Notes under the pieces: generated by a model
Told to the model about the DNA's origin: nothing
What the model saw: only the letters and a program-made list of their open reading frames with translations
Databases searched by the model: none
Shown here: one piece after another, positions 5,685-14,878 of the stretch
How the letters are laid out: every line of letters starts with the position of its first letter
Numbering within the stretch: the stretch's first letter is position 1
Made by a program: the position numbers and the translations under genes
Assembly: GCF_946885725.1 (NCBI RefSeq)
Contig: NZ_CAMPGZ010000047.1
Span: forward strand, 1-22,411
DNA from: an uncultured Nocardioides sp.
GTDB lineage: Bacteria; Actinomycetota; Actinomycetes; Propionibacteriales; Nocardioidaceae
Reading direction: 5' to 3'
DNA length: 22,411 nucleotides

Positions 5685-6492
5685 GCAGCTCCAGCACCCC
5701 GGGCGGCCCGGGCACGACGAGGTCGGCGATCTCGGCCAGGGCCCGCTCCTCGGCGGAGCCGGAGCACACGAGCAGCGTCGGCATGCCCTCGTCGCGCATG
5801 GCGCGGGCCGCCTCGAACGCCTCGAGGTCGCCGAGGTCGTCGCCGCCGAACAGCACGCCGCCGGCACGGGTGCCGGCGACGACCTCGCGGAGCGCGTGAC
5901 CCTTGTGGGCGCCGGGCGTGCGCAGCTCGAGGACGAGCTTGCCTGGCTCGAGGGCGAGGCCGTGCCGCTCGGCGGCGTCCGCCAGCGGGGTCTCGAGCCG
6001 GGCGAACGCCTCGCCCGGGTCGGGCAACCGGCGCGTGTGCACCGCCAGGGCGAGCCCCTTGTCCTCGACGTACGCGTCGCGAGCATCCGCCGCCGCGAGC
6101 AGGTCGGGCAGCTCCGCCGCCAGCGCGGCGAGACCCGGCGGGACGTCGGCGCTGTGGAACTCGCGGGTGGCGGAGTCCCAGCGCTCGTGGCCGTACTGCC
6201 CGCGCACGAGCAGCACCGCCCCCTCGGGCAGCCGGTCGGCCACCTCGTCGAGGCGGCCGAGCTCGACCACCTGGCGGGCGGGGCGGCCGGTGACGATCGC
6301 GACGGCGCGCACCTGGGTCGCCAGTGCGACGAGCACGTCGGGGCCGTCGGGGTGGATGTGCGCCTGCGCCGGGTCGGGGACGATCGGCGACAGCGTGCCG
6401 TCGAAGTCGAGACCGACGACGGTCGAGCCCGCGACCGCGAGCAGGGCGTCGTAGCGGGCGCGCACGGGATCGGGGAGGGCCGAGAGGTCCAT
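5650..6492 (-). CDS. otsB: Trehalose-6-phosphate phosphatase
   Basis: A 280-residue HAD-superfamily phosphatase that removes phosphate from trehalose-6-phosphate, the second step of OtsA-OtsB trehalose synthesis in the cytoplasm. Motif I is DFDGTLSPI with the nucleophile D29 and acid D31; IVTGRPARQV is motif II; GKLVLELRTPGAHKGHAL holds the motif III lysine; FGGDDLGDLEAFE is the metal-binding motif IV. The ATG at 6492 was preferred over the GTG at 6501 because GGTGA lies five bases before it. The length is normal for actinobacterial OtsB. The partner otsA is 2 kb away on the other strand, so the two are not in one operon. Its 3' end overlaps the HExxH gene. Confidence 0.95.
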   Translation of the reverse strand: MDLSALPDPVRARYDALLAVAGSTVVGLDFDGTLSPIVPDPAQAHIHPDGPDVLVALATQVRAVAIVTGRPARQVVELGRLDEVADRLPEGAVLLVRGQYGHERWDSATREFHSADVPPGLAALAAELPDLLAAADARDAYVEDKGLALAVHTRRLPDPGEAFARLETPLADAAERHGLALEPGKLVLELRTPGAHKGHALREVVAGTRAGGVLFGGDDLGDLEAFEAARAMRDEGMPTLLVCSGSAEERALAEIADLVVPGPPGVLELLRQLAVDAAAH

Positions 6493-6505
6493 GCCCGTCA
6501 CCCTG

Positions 6506-6537
6506 CCACCCCCCGCGCCCTCACGGAGCGGGGGTGG
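6506..6537 (-). terminator. GC-rich hairpin between the LytR_C gene and otsB
   Basis: CCACCCCCCGC (6506-6516) and GCGGGGGTGG (6528-6537) pair with one bulged base around an 11-base loop. It lies directly downstream of the LytR_C gene and just upstream of otsB on the minus strand. No T tract follows, so a role as a terminator is plausible but unproven. Confidence 0.4.
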
Positions 6538-6545
6538 GGGCGGGA

Positions 6546-7052
6546 TCAGCCGGTGAGGATGACGGTCAGGCGGTCGAGCCGCATCGGCGCGACAGCCGGG
6601 CGGAGCCGGTTGATGCGCAGGTCCTTGCCGAGCAGCCTGGCGGCCGCCTCGAGGCGCGGCGGGTAGTAGACCGTGCTGGCCGGGATGGTGCCGTACCAGT
6701 TGTCGGAGCCGACCACCTGCCAGCCCGCGTCGGAGGCGCGGGTGGCGGTCTGGCCGGCCAGGCCGCTGATGCCGGAGTTGTTGTAGACCTCGACGTACAC
6801 CTTCGCCCGCTGGACGGCGGGCTTCTTCTTGACCTTGCGCGGCTTCTTCGCCGGCTCCTCGGTGACCGTCGGCTCGGGGGCGGTCGAGGTGGGCGCGGCG
6901 GTCGGCGAGGTCGCGACCGGGCGGGCCTGCGCGGCGGGCTTCTCGTCCGGGGAGGTGGTGAAGAACACGACGCCGGCGACGACGACGGCCACGGTCGAGA
7001 GCACCGCGAGCGAGGAGGGGAGCGCGAGGCCGCGCTCGTCACGGCCGAGCAT
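6546..7052 (-). CDS. Membrane-anchored LytR C-terminal domain protein
   Basis: A 168-residue protein. Residues 12-32 are one transmembrane helix (SSLAVLSTVAVVVAGVVFF), followed by a Pro/Thr/Ala-rich linker (about 37-66), a Lys-rich patch (KKPRKVKKKP) and a LytR_C domain that begins YVEVYNNSGISGLAGQTA and holds GWQVVGSDNWYG. The domain is found alone or behind LytR-CpsA-Psr ligases in cell-wall assembly; here the catalytic LCP domain is absent. It probably faces the cell wall. It begins eight bases after the DUF3263 gene. The same DUF3263-LytR_C pair occurs close to groEL2 in Mycobacterium (recalled from known gene order), so the neighbourhood is old. Confidence 0.85.
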   Translation of the reverse strand: MLGRDERGLALPSSLAVLSTVAVVVAGVVFFTTSPDEKPAAQARPVATSPTAAPTSTAPEPTVTEEPAKKPRKVKKKPAVQRAKVYVEVYNNSGISGLAGQTATRASDAGWQVVGSDNWYGTIPASTVYYPPRLEAAARLLGKDLRINRLRPAVAPMRLDRLTVILTG

Positions 7053-7060
7053 GGGGCGGC

Positions 7061-7360
7061 TCAGACCTCGAAGCCGAGGCGCCGGGCCGAGCGGGCGCGC
7101 TGGCGGGCGGCGCGCAGCCGGCGCAGCCGACGCACGAGCAGCGGGTCGAAGGCGAGCGCCTCGGGACGGTCGATCAGCGCGTTGAGCACCTGGTAGTAGC
7201 GCGTGGAGGACATGTCGAACTTCTCCCGGACGGCCTGCTCCTTGGCCCCGGCGTACTTCCACCACTGGCGCTCGAAGTTGAGGATCTCGCGGTCGCGCTC
7301 GGACAGCTCCTCGGCGGCGCCGCCGCTGGCGGCGACCTCGCGGGCGTTCGCGGCGTCCAT
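7061..7360 (-). CDS. DUF3263 family protein
   Basis: A 99-residue soluble protein of the DUF3263 family, whose function is not established. The core LSERDREILNFERQWWKYAGAKEQAV, then MSSTRYYQVLNALIDRPEAL, looks like a small helix-turn-helix: the RYYQVLN segment fits a recognition helix. The tail is strongly basic (RRLRRLRAARQRARSARR), consistent with nucleic-acid binding. The ATG at 7360 follows a GGGGAG ribosome site. It is the first gene of a two-gene operon with the LytR_C protein and is divergent from the oxidoreductase gene at 7463. Confidence 0.85.
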   Translation of the reverse strand: MDAANAREVAASGGAAEELSERDREILNFERQWWKYAGAKEQAVREKFDMSSTRYYQVLNALIDRPEALAFDPLLVRRLRRLRAARQRARSARRLGFEV

Positions 7361-7462
7361 GTGGCTCTCCCCGGCTCTCGTGACTCTCGACTGGCGCTCA
7401 TCGTAGGTGACGAATCCCAACGATGTCATTCAACCCGGCCGTGGCGCGGCAGAATGCTCCGC

Positions 7463-8545
<1,083 letters not shown>

Positions 8546-8565
8546 GCGGACTCGCGGTCCCGGGT

Positions 8566-8571
8566 TAGGTT
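8566..8571 (+). promoter_or_regulatory. Probable -10 box for leaderless otsA
   Basis: TAGGTT ends six bases before the GTG of otsA, the exact spacing that gives a transcript starting on the start codon. No ribosome site is present between them. Confidence 0.5.
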
Positions 8572-8577
8572 GGACGA

Positions 8578-10014
8578 GTGAGCGCGCACCAGGCTGATTT
8601 CGTCGTCGTCGCGAACCGCCTGCCCGTGGACCGGGTCGTGAACGACGACGGCTCCGTGGACTGGCGTCGCTCCCCCGGCGGCCTGGTCACCGCCCTCGAG
8701 CCGGTGATGCGCGCCAACGACGGCGCCTGGATCGGCTGGGCCGGCGACGCCGACGCCGACGACGAGCCGTTCGTCGAGGACGAGATGACGCTCGTGCCGG
8801 TGCCGATCAGCGCGCAGGAGGTCGAGGAGTACTACGAGGGCTTCTCCAACGCCACGCTCTGGCCGCTGTACCACGACGTCGTCGCCAAGCCGGAGTTCCA
8901 CCGCGAGTGGTGGGAGGCCTACGTCCGCGTCAACCGGCGCTTCGCCGACCGCGCCGCCGAGGTGGCCGCGGAGGAGGCGACCGTGTGGGTGCAGGACTAC
9001 CAGCTGCAGCTGGTGCCGTCGATGCTGCGCGAGAAGCGGCCGGACCTGCGCATCGGGTTCTTCCTGCACATCCCGTTCCCGCCGGCCGAGCTGTTCCAGC
9101 AGCTGCCGTGGCGCCGCCAGCTGCTCGAGGGCCTGCTCGGCGCCGACCTGGTCGGCTTCCAGCGCCCCAACAACGCCCAGAACTTCGTCCGCCTGGTCCG
9201 GCAGCGAGTCGGGCACAAGACCCACCGCGACCTCGTCTACCTGCCCGACGGCCGGATGGTGCAGGCGGCGGCGTTCCCGATCTCCATCGACAGCGCCGGG
9301 CTCGAGGAGCTCGCCCGCACCGACACGGTCGAGCAGCGCGCGAAGGAGATCCGCGAGCAGCTCGGCAACCCCAAGCACGTGCTGCTCGGCGTCGACCGGC
9401 TCGACTACACCAAGGGCATCTACAACCGGCTGCGCGCGTTCGGCGAGCTCATCGAGGAAGGCGCGGTGTCCGTCGAGGACGCGGTGTTCGTGCAGGTGGC
9501 GACGCCGTCGCGCGAGCGCGTCGAGCAGTACCGCCGCCTGCGCGACGACATCGACCGCCTCGTCGGCCGGATCAACGGCGACATGGGCCGCATCGGCCGG
9601 CCCGCGATCCACTACATCCACAACTCGCAGCCGCGCGAGGAGATGGCCGCGCTGTTCCGGGCCGCCGACGTGTGCGTGGTGACGCCGCTGGCCGACGGCA
9701 TGAACCTCGTCGCCAAGGAGTACGTCGTCTGCCGCTACGACAACGACGGCGCGCTCGTGCTCTCGGAGTTCGCCGGCGCGGCCGGGGAGCTGCGCCAGGC
9801 CTACCTGGTCAACCCCTACGACATGAACGGCATGAAGGAGTCGATCCTCGCGGCCCTCAACGCCTCGCCCGCCGAGCGCGCCAAGCGGATGAAGGCGATG
9901 CGCAAGACGGTGCTCGAGAACGACGTCACCGGCTGGGCGACCAAGTACCTCGACGCGCTCTCCCACGTCCGGCCCTCACACCACAAGCACGTCCGCCCGG
10001 CCCGCGAGCACTGA
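8578..10014 (+). CDS. otsA: Trehalose-6-phosphate synthase
   Basis: A 478-residue GT20 glycosyltransferase that joins a nucleotide-activated glucose to glucose-6-phosphate, giving trehalose-6-phosphate in the cytoplasm. Family marks are [11 protein letters not shown] and [11 protein letters not shown] at the start, [26 protein letters not shown] (from about residue 161), [11 protein letters not shown] (about 270-280; the R and K bind the donor phosphates) and [15 protein letters not shown] (about 369-383). The length is normal. The GTG start at 8578 fits a leaderless message. The product is dephosphorylated by OtsB, encoded at 5650-6492 on the other strand. The HEAT-repeat gene begins three bases after its stop codon begins to end, so the two are co-transcribed. 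The tail is His-rich ([12 protein letters not shown]). Confidence 0.97.
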   Translation: MSAHQADFVVVANRLPVDRVVNDDGSVDWRRSPGGLVTALEPVMRANDGAWIGWAGDADADDEPFVEDEMTLVPVPISAQEVEEYYEGFSNATLWPLYHDVVAKPEFHREWWEAYVRVNRRFADRAAEVAAEEATVWVQDYQLQLVPSMLREKRPDLRIGFFLHIPFPPAELFQQLPWRRQLLEGLLGADLVGFQRPNNAQNFVRLVRQRVGHKTHRDLVYLPDGRMVQAAAFPISIDSAGLEELARTDTVEQRAKEIREQLGNPKHVLLGVDRLDYTKGIYNRLRAFGELIEEGAVSVEDAVFVQVATPSRERVEQYRRLRDDIDRLVGRINGDMGRIGRPAIHYIHNSQPREEMAALFRAADVCVVTPLADGMNLVAKEYVVCRYDNDGALVLSEFAGAAGELRQAYLVNPYDMNGMKESILAALNASPAERAKRMKAMRKTVLENDVTGWATKYLDALSHVRPSHHKHVRPAREH

Positions 10015-10016
10015 GC

Positions 10017-10562
10017 GTGGCCGACGGCCTGCCTCCGCCGCGCGACCTCGAGGCCCAACCGCGGGAGCTGCTGGTCGAGCTGGCCGCTGTGGTCGGCGAG
10101 CCGGAGGCGGCGCGCCGCTGCGCCGGCCTGCTCGCCGGTGACGACCCCGCGCGTCACACCGACCTGCTGCCGCACCTCGCCGGGCGGCCGGGAGTCGGCT
10201 ACTTCACCAACGGCTGGGCCGGGTACTGGCCGCGCGTGTGGGGCGCTCGCGGCCTGCTCTACGTCTGGCACGACGACGCCACCGGTGCGGTCCTTGGCGG
10301 GCTGCGCGACGAGGCCTGGCGGGTCGCGGAGATGTGCCTCAAGGTCAGCGCGCTCCGCGAGCTGCCCGCCGGCGACGACGCCGTACGACTGGCGGAGCAC
10401 GAGCTGCCCCGTGTGCGCGCCGCGGCGATGCGGGCACTGGCCGCGGCCGGCGACGTCGAGCACGTCGACGCGGCCCGGGAGGCGCTGGAGGACGAGTCGG
10501 AGGAGGTACGGCGGGCGGCGCACCGTGCACTGAAGACGATGCGCGACCGGCTCGATCTCTAG
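10017..10562 (+). CDS. HEAT-repeat-like protein co-transcribed with otsA
   Basis: A 181-residue protein starting with GTG two bases after the otsA stop. The C-terminal half has HEAT/PBS-lyase-type helical repeats: EHELPRVRAAAMRALAAAGD and ALEDESEEVRRAAHRALKTM (about residues 125-178). The N-terminal half contains a Trp-rich part (TNGWAGYWPRVWGARGLLYVW) and has no motif I know. Such proteins usually act as protein-binding scaffolds. Tight coupling to otsA suggests a link with trehalose synthesis, but nothing in the sequence proves it. Confidence 0.75.
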   Translation: MADGLPPPRDLEAQPRELLVELAAVVGEPEAARRCAGLLAGDDPARHTDLLPHLAGRPGVGYFTNGWAGYWPRVWGARGLLYVWHDDATGAVLGGLRDEAWRVAEMCLKVSALRELPAGDDAVRLAEHELPRVRAAAMRALAAAGDVEHVDAAREALEDESEEVRRAAHRALKTMRDRLDL

Positions 10563-10569
10563 GCATCGG

Positions 10570-10575
10570 TAGCGT
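10570..10575 (+). promoter_or_regulatory. Possible -10 box before the FetB-type permease gene
   Basis: TAGCGT ends eight bases before the GTG at 10584, just after the stop of the preceding gene. It would allow leaderless expression independent of otsA. No -35 box was identified. Confidence 0.3.
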
Positions 10576-10583
10576 TTCGCGGC

Positions 10584-11363
10584 GTGGTACTCGCCGCGAC
10601 AGCCACACCGCAACCGGACCTCCGGCTCGCCGTGGTCCTGGTCCTGCTCGTCGCCGTCGCGATGACGGCGTCGTACGCCGGGAAGCTCGGGGTCGAGCGC
10701 GACCAGTTCACGGCCGCCTCTCGAGCGGTCGTGCAGCTGTCCGTCGTGTCGCTGGTGATCGCGGCGGCGCTGCGGTCGCCGTGGTGGTCGTTGGCGTTCG
10801 TCGGGCTGATGTTCGTGGTCGCGTCGGTCACCGCGCAGGGCCGGATCGGCGTGCCGCGGCGGTCGCTGCCGTGGGTGATGCTCGCCCTCGCCGCCGGCGC
10901 CGTGCCGGTGCTCGCCCTGGTGCTGGGGTCGGGCGTGGTGCCGTTCAACGGGCAGGGCGTGCTGCCCATCGCCGGCATCGTCATCGGCGGGATGATGACC
11001 GCCGCGAGCCTGAGCGGGCGGCGCGCGTTCGACGAGATCGCGGGCCGGTTCGAGTCCTACGAAGCGGCGCTCGCGCTCGGCCTGGAGAGCCCCGCCGCGG
11101 CGTACGAGGTGGTGCAGCCGACCGCCCGCGAGGCGCTGGTGCCCGGGCTCGACCAGACCCGGACGGTCGGGCTGGTAACCCTGCCGGGGGCGTTCATCGG
11201 GGTGCTGCTGGGTGGCGGTACGGCGCTCGAGGCGGGTGCCGCGCAGGTGCTGGTCCTGCTCGGGCTGATGGCGGGGCAGGCTTTGACCGCCGCCGTACTC
11301 TTGCGGCTGGTCGCCCGCGCCCGGCTGGTCCGCGCGGATCTCGCCGGCCGCTACCCGCGCTGA
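10584..11363 (+). CDS. FetB/UPF0014-type ABC transporter permease
   Basis: A 259-residue membrane protein with about seven hydrophobic segments. The family signature is clear: RAVVQLSVVSLVIAAAL near residue 47, LPIAGIVIGGMMTAASLSGRR in the middle, and QPTAREALVPGLDQTRTVGLVTLPGAFIG, followed by GGGTALEAGAAQVLVLLGLM. FetB works with an ATPase (FetA) in iron export and oxidative-stress resistance in E. coli. No ATPase gene lies next to it, so it pairs with one encoded elsewhere or works differently. The metal specificity is inferred from the family only. The GTG start precedes the first hydrophobic helix. Confidence 0.85.
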   Translation: MVLAATATPQPDLRLAVVLVLLVAVAMTASYAGKLGVERDQFTAASRAVVQLSVVSLVIAAALRSPWWSLAFVGLMFVVASVTAQGRIGVPRRSLPWVMLALAAGAVPVLALVLGSGVVPFNGQGVLPIAGIVIGGMMTAASLSGRRAFDEIAGRFESYEAALALGLESPAAAYEVVQPTAREALVPGLDQTRTVGLVTLPGAFIGVLLGGGTALEAGAAQVLVLLGLMAGQALTAAVLLRLVARARLVRADLAGRYPR

Positions 11364-11405
11364 GCGCGTGACCACACTCGGACGGTCGACAGGGAGGTGA
11401 CGTCG

Positions 11406-12308
11406 ATGCGGCTCGTCGCCGCCCTCGCCGCCGCCCTGCTGCTCGCCGGATGCAGCACGACCCCGGAGGCCGCACCTGTCGCGCCGAGGACCGGCGGCTC
11501 GACGCCCGAGGCGGCGGGCAGCCTCGACGACAGCAAGCCGCAGCGGTACGTCGCCCTCGGCGACTCGTTCACCGCCGCGCCGCTCGTGCCGATGACCGAG
11601 CTGGACAGCGGCTGCTTCCGCTCCGACGCCAACTACCCCTCGCTGGTCGCGGAGTCGCTGAACCTGCGACTGACCGACGTGAGCTGCGCCGGCGCCAGCA
11701 CCCACGACCTCACCGGCCGGCAGGCGACCGTCCAGGACACGACCGTGCCGCCGCAGCTGCGCGTCCTCGACGAGAAGACCGACCTGGTCACACTGGGCAT
11801 CGGCGGCAACGACTTCGGCCTGTTCGGCGGCCTTGTGCAGACCTGCCTCAACCTGCGCTCCAGCGACCCGACGGGTGCGCCGTGTGCGAGCTCCGCCGTC
11901 GGTCGTCGGCTGGTCTCGCGCGTCCCGGACATCGGCGACAACGTCGAGAGGGCCATCGAGAAGGTCCAGCGGCGCGCGCCCAACGCGCGGGTGATCGTCG
12001 TCGGCTACCCGCGGATCTCGCCGCCCGAGGGCGGCTGCCCCCGGCGGATGCCGTTCGCCGACGGGGACGTGGCCTTCGGCGACCGCGTCGTGCGCGCCCT
12101 CGACCGGGCCCTGCAGAAGGCCGCCGAGTCCACGGGCGTGGAGTACCTCGACCTCTACACCGCCTCCGAGGGACACGACGTCTGCTCCGACGAGCCGTGG
12201 GTCAACGGGCGGCAGACCGAGCCAGGTCTCGCGCTCGCGTTCCACCCCCTCGCGGGGGGCGCCCGCGCCACCGCGGAGCTGCTCGAGGAGCTCGTCGCCC
12301 GGCCGTGA
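11406..12308 (+). CDS. Lipoprotein SGNH-hydrolase (lipase/esterase-like)
   Basis: A 300-residue exported hydrolase. A lipobox LLLAGC places the lipidated cysteine at C16, so it is anchored on the outer face of the membrane. A Thr/Pro/Ala-rich linker leads to the catalytic domain: block I RYVALGDSFTAAP with S54, CAGASTHDL, block III GIGGNDFG (N135) and block V AFHPLAGG (H280). The Asp usually found three residues before His is absent, as in Streptomyces Ser-His dyad esterases. Several Cys pairs fit disulfides outside the cell. The ATG at 11406 follows a very strong GGGAGGTGA ribosome site. The substrate (lipid or polysaccharide ester) is unknown. Confidence 0.9.
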   Translation: MRLVAALAAALLLAGCSTTPEAAPVAPRTGGSTPEAAGSLDDSKPQRYVALGDSFTAAPLVPMTELDSGCFRSDANYPSLVAESLNLRLTDVSCAGASTHDLTGRQATVQDTTVPPQLRVLDEKTDLVTLGIGGNDFGLFGGLVQTCLNLRSSDPTGAPCASSAVGRRLVSRVPDIGDNVERAIEKVQRRAPNARVIVVGYPRISPPEGGCPRRMPFADGDVAFGDRVVRALDRALQKAAESTGVEYLDLYTASEGHDVCSDEPWVNGRQTEPGLALAFHPLAGGARATAELLEELVARP

Positions 12309-12328
12309 CCTCGGCCCGACTGTTGCCA

Positions 12329-12343
12329 GGGGCGCCGCGCCCC
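12329..12343 (+). terminator. Short GC hairpin after the lipase gene
   Basis: GGGGCG (12329-12334) and CGCCCC (12338-12343) pair around a three-base loop, 20 bases after the lipase stop codon. There is no T tract. It is a possible weak terminator. Confidence 0.35.
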
Positions 12344-12390
12344 GACAGGATCATCCGCGTCATTTGTCCATCTCGGGATTGGGACAACTC

Positions 12391-13140
12391 ATGCGAACGA
12401 CCCTGCAGCGCGGCCTCGTCGCGCTCTTCCTCCTTGCGGCCAGTCTGCTGGCCGTCGGTGCCACCACGACGGCGCCGGCGGCCGCCGACGAGTGCTACAC
12501 GTGGTCCCGGACGCTCTCCTCGGGCGCGTCCGGCTCCGACGTCGCCGAGCTCCAGATCCGGGTCGCCGGTTGGGCCGGGTACGGCGTCAACATGGCGATC
12601 GACGGCTCCTACGGGCCGCAGACGACCGCCGCCGTGCGCGGGTTCCAGGCGGCGTACGGCCTCTCCGCCGACGGCGTCGCCGGCCCGGCGACGTACGCCA
12701 AGATCTACGAGCTCCAGGACCCCGACTGCTCGCCGGCGCACTTCGCGTGGAGCGAGGTCGACGGCGGCTGCGGCCAGGGCGGCTACAGCGGCGGCTCGGT
12801 GTCCGCGGCGCAGGTGCAGGAGAACCTCAAGCGCGCGATGTGGCGGGCCGAGGCGCTGCGTCACCGGATGGGCGACAAGCCGCTGGTGGTGACCTCGGGC
12901 TTCCGGTCGAAGTCGTGCGACGCGTCGGTCGGCGGCAGCGGCTCCGGCCAGCACACCTACGGCCGCGCCATCGACCTCGTCGGCGTCGGCGGCTCGCCGT
13001 CGTTCTGCACGATCGCGTCCAACGCGCGGTACGCCGGGTTCGGCGGCATCTTCGGCCCCGGCTACCCCGGCCACGACGACCACACCCACGTCGACATCCG
13101 CTCCGGGCAGACCTGGAGCGCGCCCAGCTGCGGCATCTGA
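12391..13140 (+). CDS. Secreted M15-family D,D-carboxypeptidase with peptidoglycan-binding domain
   Basis: A 249-residue exported cell-wall enzyme. A signal peptide (residues 1-32, ending APAAA) is followed by a PG_binding_1 domain (GSDVAELQIRVAGW, IDGSYGPQTTAAVRGFQ, about 46-98) and an M15 peptidase domain. The zinc-site motifs are complete: GQHTYGRAIDL gives H188 and D195, and DDHTHVDI gives H231 and H233; TSGFRSKSC is the usual upstream motif. It should cut D-Ala-D-Ala bonds of peptidoglycan stems. Many Cys residues suggest disulfides. The ATG at 12391 follows a GGGAC-like site; an in-frame TTG at 12364 would add nine residues and is less likely. A palindromic repeat starts 11 bases after the stop. 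Confidence 0.92.
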   Translation: MRTTLQRGLVALFLLAASLLAVGATTTAPAAADECYTWSRTLSSGASGSDVAELQIRVAGWAGYGVNMAIDGSYGPQTTAAVRGFQAAYGLSADGVAGPATYAKIYELQDPDCSPAHFAWSEVDGGCGQGGYSGGSVSAAQVQENLKRAMWRAEALRHRMGDKPLVVTSGFRSKSCDASVGGSGSGQHTYGRAIDLVGVGGSPSFCTIASNARYAGFGGIFGPGYPGHDDHTHVDIRSGQTWSAPSCGI

Positions 13141-13150
13141 CCTGGGCGGA

Positions 13151-13211
13151 ACCCCGATTCGTCCGTGAGCTGCGTCCGTTCTCCGCGGAGACGTTGCGGA
13201 CGAATCGGGGT
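13151..13211. repeat. Palindromic repeat, copy 1 (between convergent genes)
   Basis: Fifteen-base perfect inverted arms (13151-13165 and 13197-13211, arm ACCCCGATTCGTCCG) enclose a 31-base centre with its own palindrome TCTCCGCGGAGA (13180-13191). It fills the gap between the M15 gene and the 523-residue gene, and its last base is also the last base of the latter's TGA stop. It closely matches copy 2 at 14804-14865, in the same orientation. It can act as a two-way terminator although it has no T tract. Confidence 0.88.
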
Positions 13212-14782
13212 CAGCGTCGCGCGCGGGCGTGGGCGAGGCGGCTTCGCCAGAAGGCCAGCTCCGCCTTGAACGCGTCGTGCGTCTCGACGAACTCCAGACG
13301 GCGGGCGAGGGCCGCGATCGCGGTGTCGGTGTCGCCGGCGTCGAGCGCCACCAGCCCCAGGATGCCGTCGGCGTGGGGCGAGCCGGGGCTGGTCAGGTCC
13401 GTCAGCTCGTGGGTGAGCCGGCTGCCGTGCAGCAGGTGGTCGCGCACGATGGCGTAGCTGCCGAGGTCATCGAGGAACGGTACGACGACGTCCGCGACCC
13501 GGGCGGCGATGGCCTGCACGCCCGCGGGCCCTTCCGGCACCGCCTCGTCGACCAGCCGGATGTCGAGGTGCAGCTCACGGGCCTTCTCCATCGGCCCGTG
13601 CCCGGGCTCGCCGGGCGGGTGCGCGGCGAGGAACCGGGTACCGAAGACCAGCCGCGGCCGGCCGTCGTCGATGCTGATGGCGAGGACGTCGACCCGGTCG
13701 GGGTGGTGCCGTCGCATGGTCGTCCCCGAGCCGGTGAAACCGTGCTCGCGCGCGACGGGCGCGACGTGCTGCCGGACCTCCCGTTCCACCAGCGCGCGGC
13801 GACGGCGCGGAGCGGGATCCGCCTTGCGCCGTACGTCGTCCGCCTTCTCGCGACGAAGCACCTCGACGCGCTGCTCGGAGGAGTCGGACTCGCCGAGCAG
13901 GGACCCGACGCGGGCGACGAGGTCGCGGCGACGCAGGTCCTCGAACAACGCCTGGAGCTCTGCGCGGTCGGCGCTCGTGCCACGCGCCCCGAGCACGTCG
14001 ATTGCGGCCGTCGCGACCTTGAGCGCCAAGGCGTCGGTCAGCCCGGGCAGCCCACTGGTCGCGGCCCCGCGCCGGGCGAGCGCGCCGAGCAGGAACGGGA
14101 CGCGGTCGTGCGCCACGTGCCGCGCGGCGAAGACCGTCGCGCGCACGACGTCGTCGTTGCCCGGGCTGAACAGACAGGTCGGCGTGGCCAGGTCGGCGTC
14201 GACTGCTCGGCTCAGCCAGCCTGCGACGAGGCCGCGGGCAGGCTCGGGTTGCACGGCCTCGGCGATCGCGGCGTCCCACGACTTCGAGGGACGCTTGGCG
14301 CCGAGGTCGCCCATGAGTCGCACGGCCGGGGCGATCTCCTCGGCCGGTAGCGCGCTCGCCAGCTCGCGTGCACGCGGACCCCAGCCGTCGTCGTCCCTCA
14401 CCAGGGAGAGGTCGAGCAGCGCCGGCGGCGAGGCGGCGACCAGCACCCGTCGTACCTGCGCCTGCATCTCCGGCACCCGCCACTGGTGAAGTGGGACGGT
14501 GTCGAGCCAGTCCCGGGTGGCCTGGAGCGCGTCGACCAGCAGCAGGTCCGCGTCGCCGCCGGAGCAGACCCGGTGCGCGGCGGAAAGCGCGGTACCCACG
14601 TGCAGGTCGTCGAAGCTCCGGCTCCGCGCCAGGTCCAGCGCCATCGCCGCGGTCGTCGCAGTCCAGGGCAGGCGGTGACGGCGCAGCCGCTCGATCTCCC
14701 GCCGCTCGTCGAGGCCGGGATCGGGGACGGCCAGCAGCCGGAGCAGCTCGGCGAGGCGTGCCTCGGGCGTCGGGTCGGCCAC
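13211..14782 (-). CDS. Large protein with HEAT-like helices and a DUF4304-like C-terminal part
   Basis: A 523-residue protein without a signal peptide or membrane helix. Residues 1-300 are Ala/Leu/Arg-rich helices resembling HEAT or ARM repeats. From about residue 335 a second part starts: REVRQHVAPVAREHGFTGSGTTMRR, then VDVLAISIDDGRPRLVFGTRF, which resembles DUF4304 (a domain of unknown function); I am only moderately sure. The final part, ILGLVALDAGDTDTAIAALARRLEF, looks like a TPR-type helix pair. The GTG start at 14782 sits six bases after GATACT (14789-14794), so a leaderless message is likely. The gene lies between two copies of one palindromic repeat in direct orientation, which makes acquisition as a unit possible. 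Confidence 0.75.
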   Translation of the reverse strand: MADPTPEARLAELLRLLAVPDPGLDERREIERLRRHRLPWTATTAAMALDLARSRSFDDLHVGTALSAAHRVCSGGDADLLLVDALQATRDWLDTVPLHQWRVPEMQAQVRRVLVAASPPALLDLSLVRDDDGWGPRARELASALPAEEIAPAVRLMGDLGAKRPSKSWDAAIAEAVQPEPARGLVAGWLSRAVDADLATPTCLFSPGNDDVVRATVFAARHVAHDRVPFLLGALARRGAATSGLPGLTDALALKVATAAIDVLGARGTSADRAELQALFEDLRRRDLVARVGSLLGESDSSEQRVEVLRREKADDVRRKADPAPRRRRALVEREVRQHVAPVAREHGFTGSGTTMRRHHPDRVDVLAISIDDGRPRLVFGTRFLAAHPPGEPGHGPMEKARELHLDIRLVDEAVPEGPAGVQAIAARVADVVVPFLDDLGSYAIVRDHLLHGSRLTHELTDLTSPGSPHADGILGLVALDAGDTDTAIAALARRLEFVETHDAFKAELAFWRSRLAHARARR

Positions 14783-14803
14783 CCGGCGAGTATCGAGGTC
14801 GGC

Positions 14804-14865
14804 ACCCCGGTTCGTCCGCAGAACTGCGTCCGATCCACGCGGAGGCGTTGCGGACGAATCCGGTG
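14804..14865. repeat. Palindromic repeat, copy 2 (behind the MerR gene)
   Basis: This copy matches copy 1 over its whole length with about ten differences. Shared blocks are ACCCCG-TTCGTCCG, CTGCGTCCG, CGCGGAG and CGTTGCGGACGAATC. Its arms pair over nine perfect bases (14811-14819 with 14850-14858) and further with a wobble and mismatches. It begins 13 bases after the MerR stop codon (minus strand) and ends 22 bases before the start of the 523-residue gene, so it could terminate merR transcription. Confidence 0.85.
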
Positions 14866-14878
14866 TGGGTCAGCAGAG

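Noticed and set aside
6528..6546. G-quadruplex in the otsB upstream region
   Set aside because: There are only three long G runs, one short of a standard quadruplex, and the same bases fit a simple hairpin.
13151..14865. Insertion sequence or transposon
   Set aside because: The enclosed gene has no transposase or recombinase motif, and the repeats are in direct orientation without target-site duplications that I can see. Only a repeat-flanked gene is claimed.
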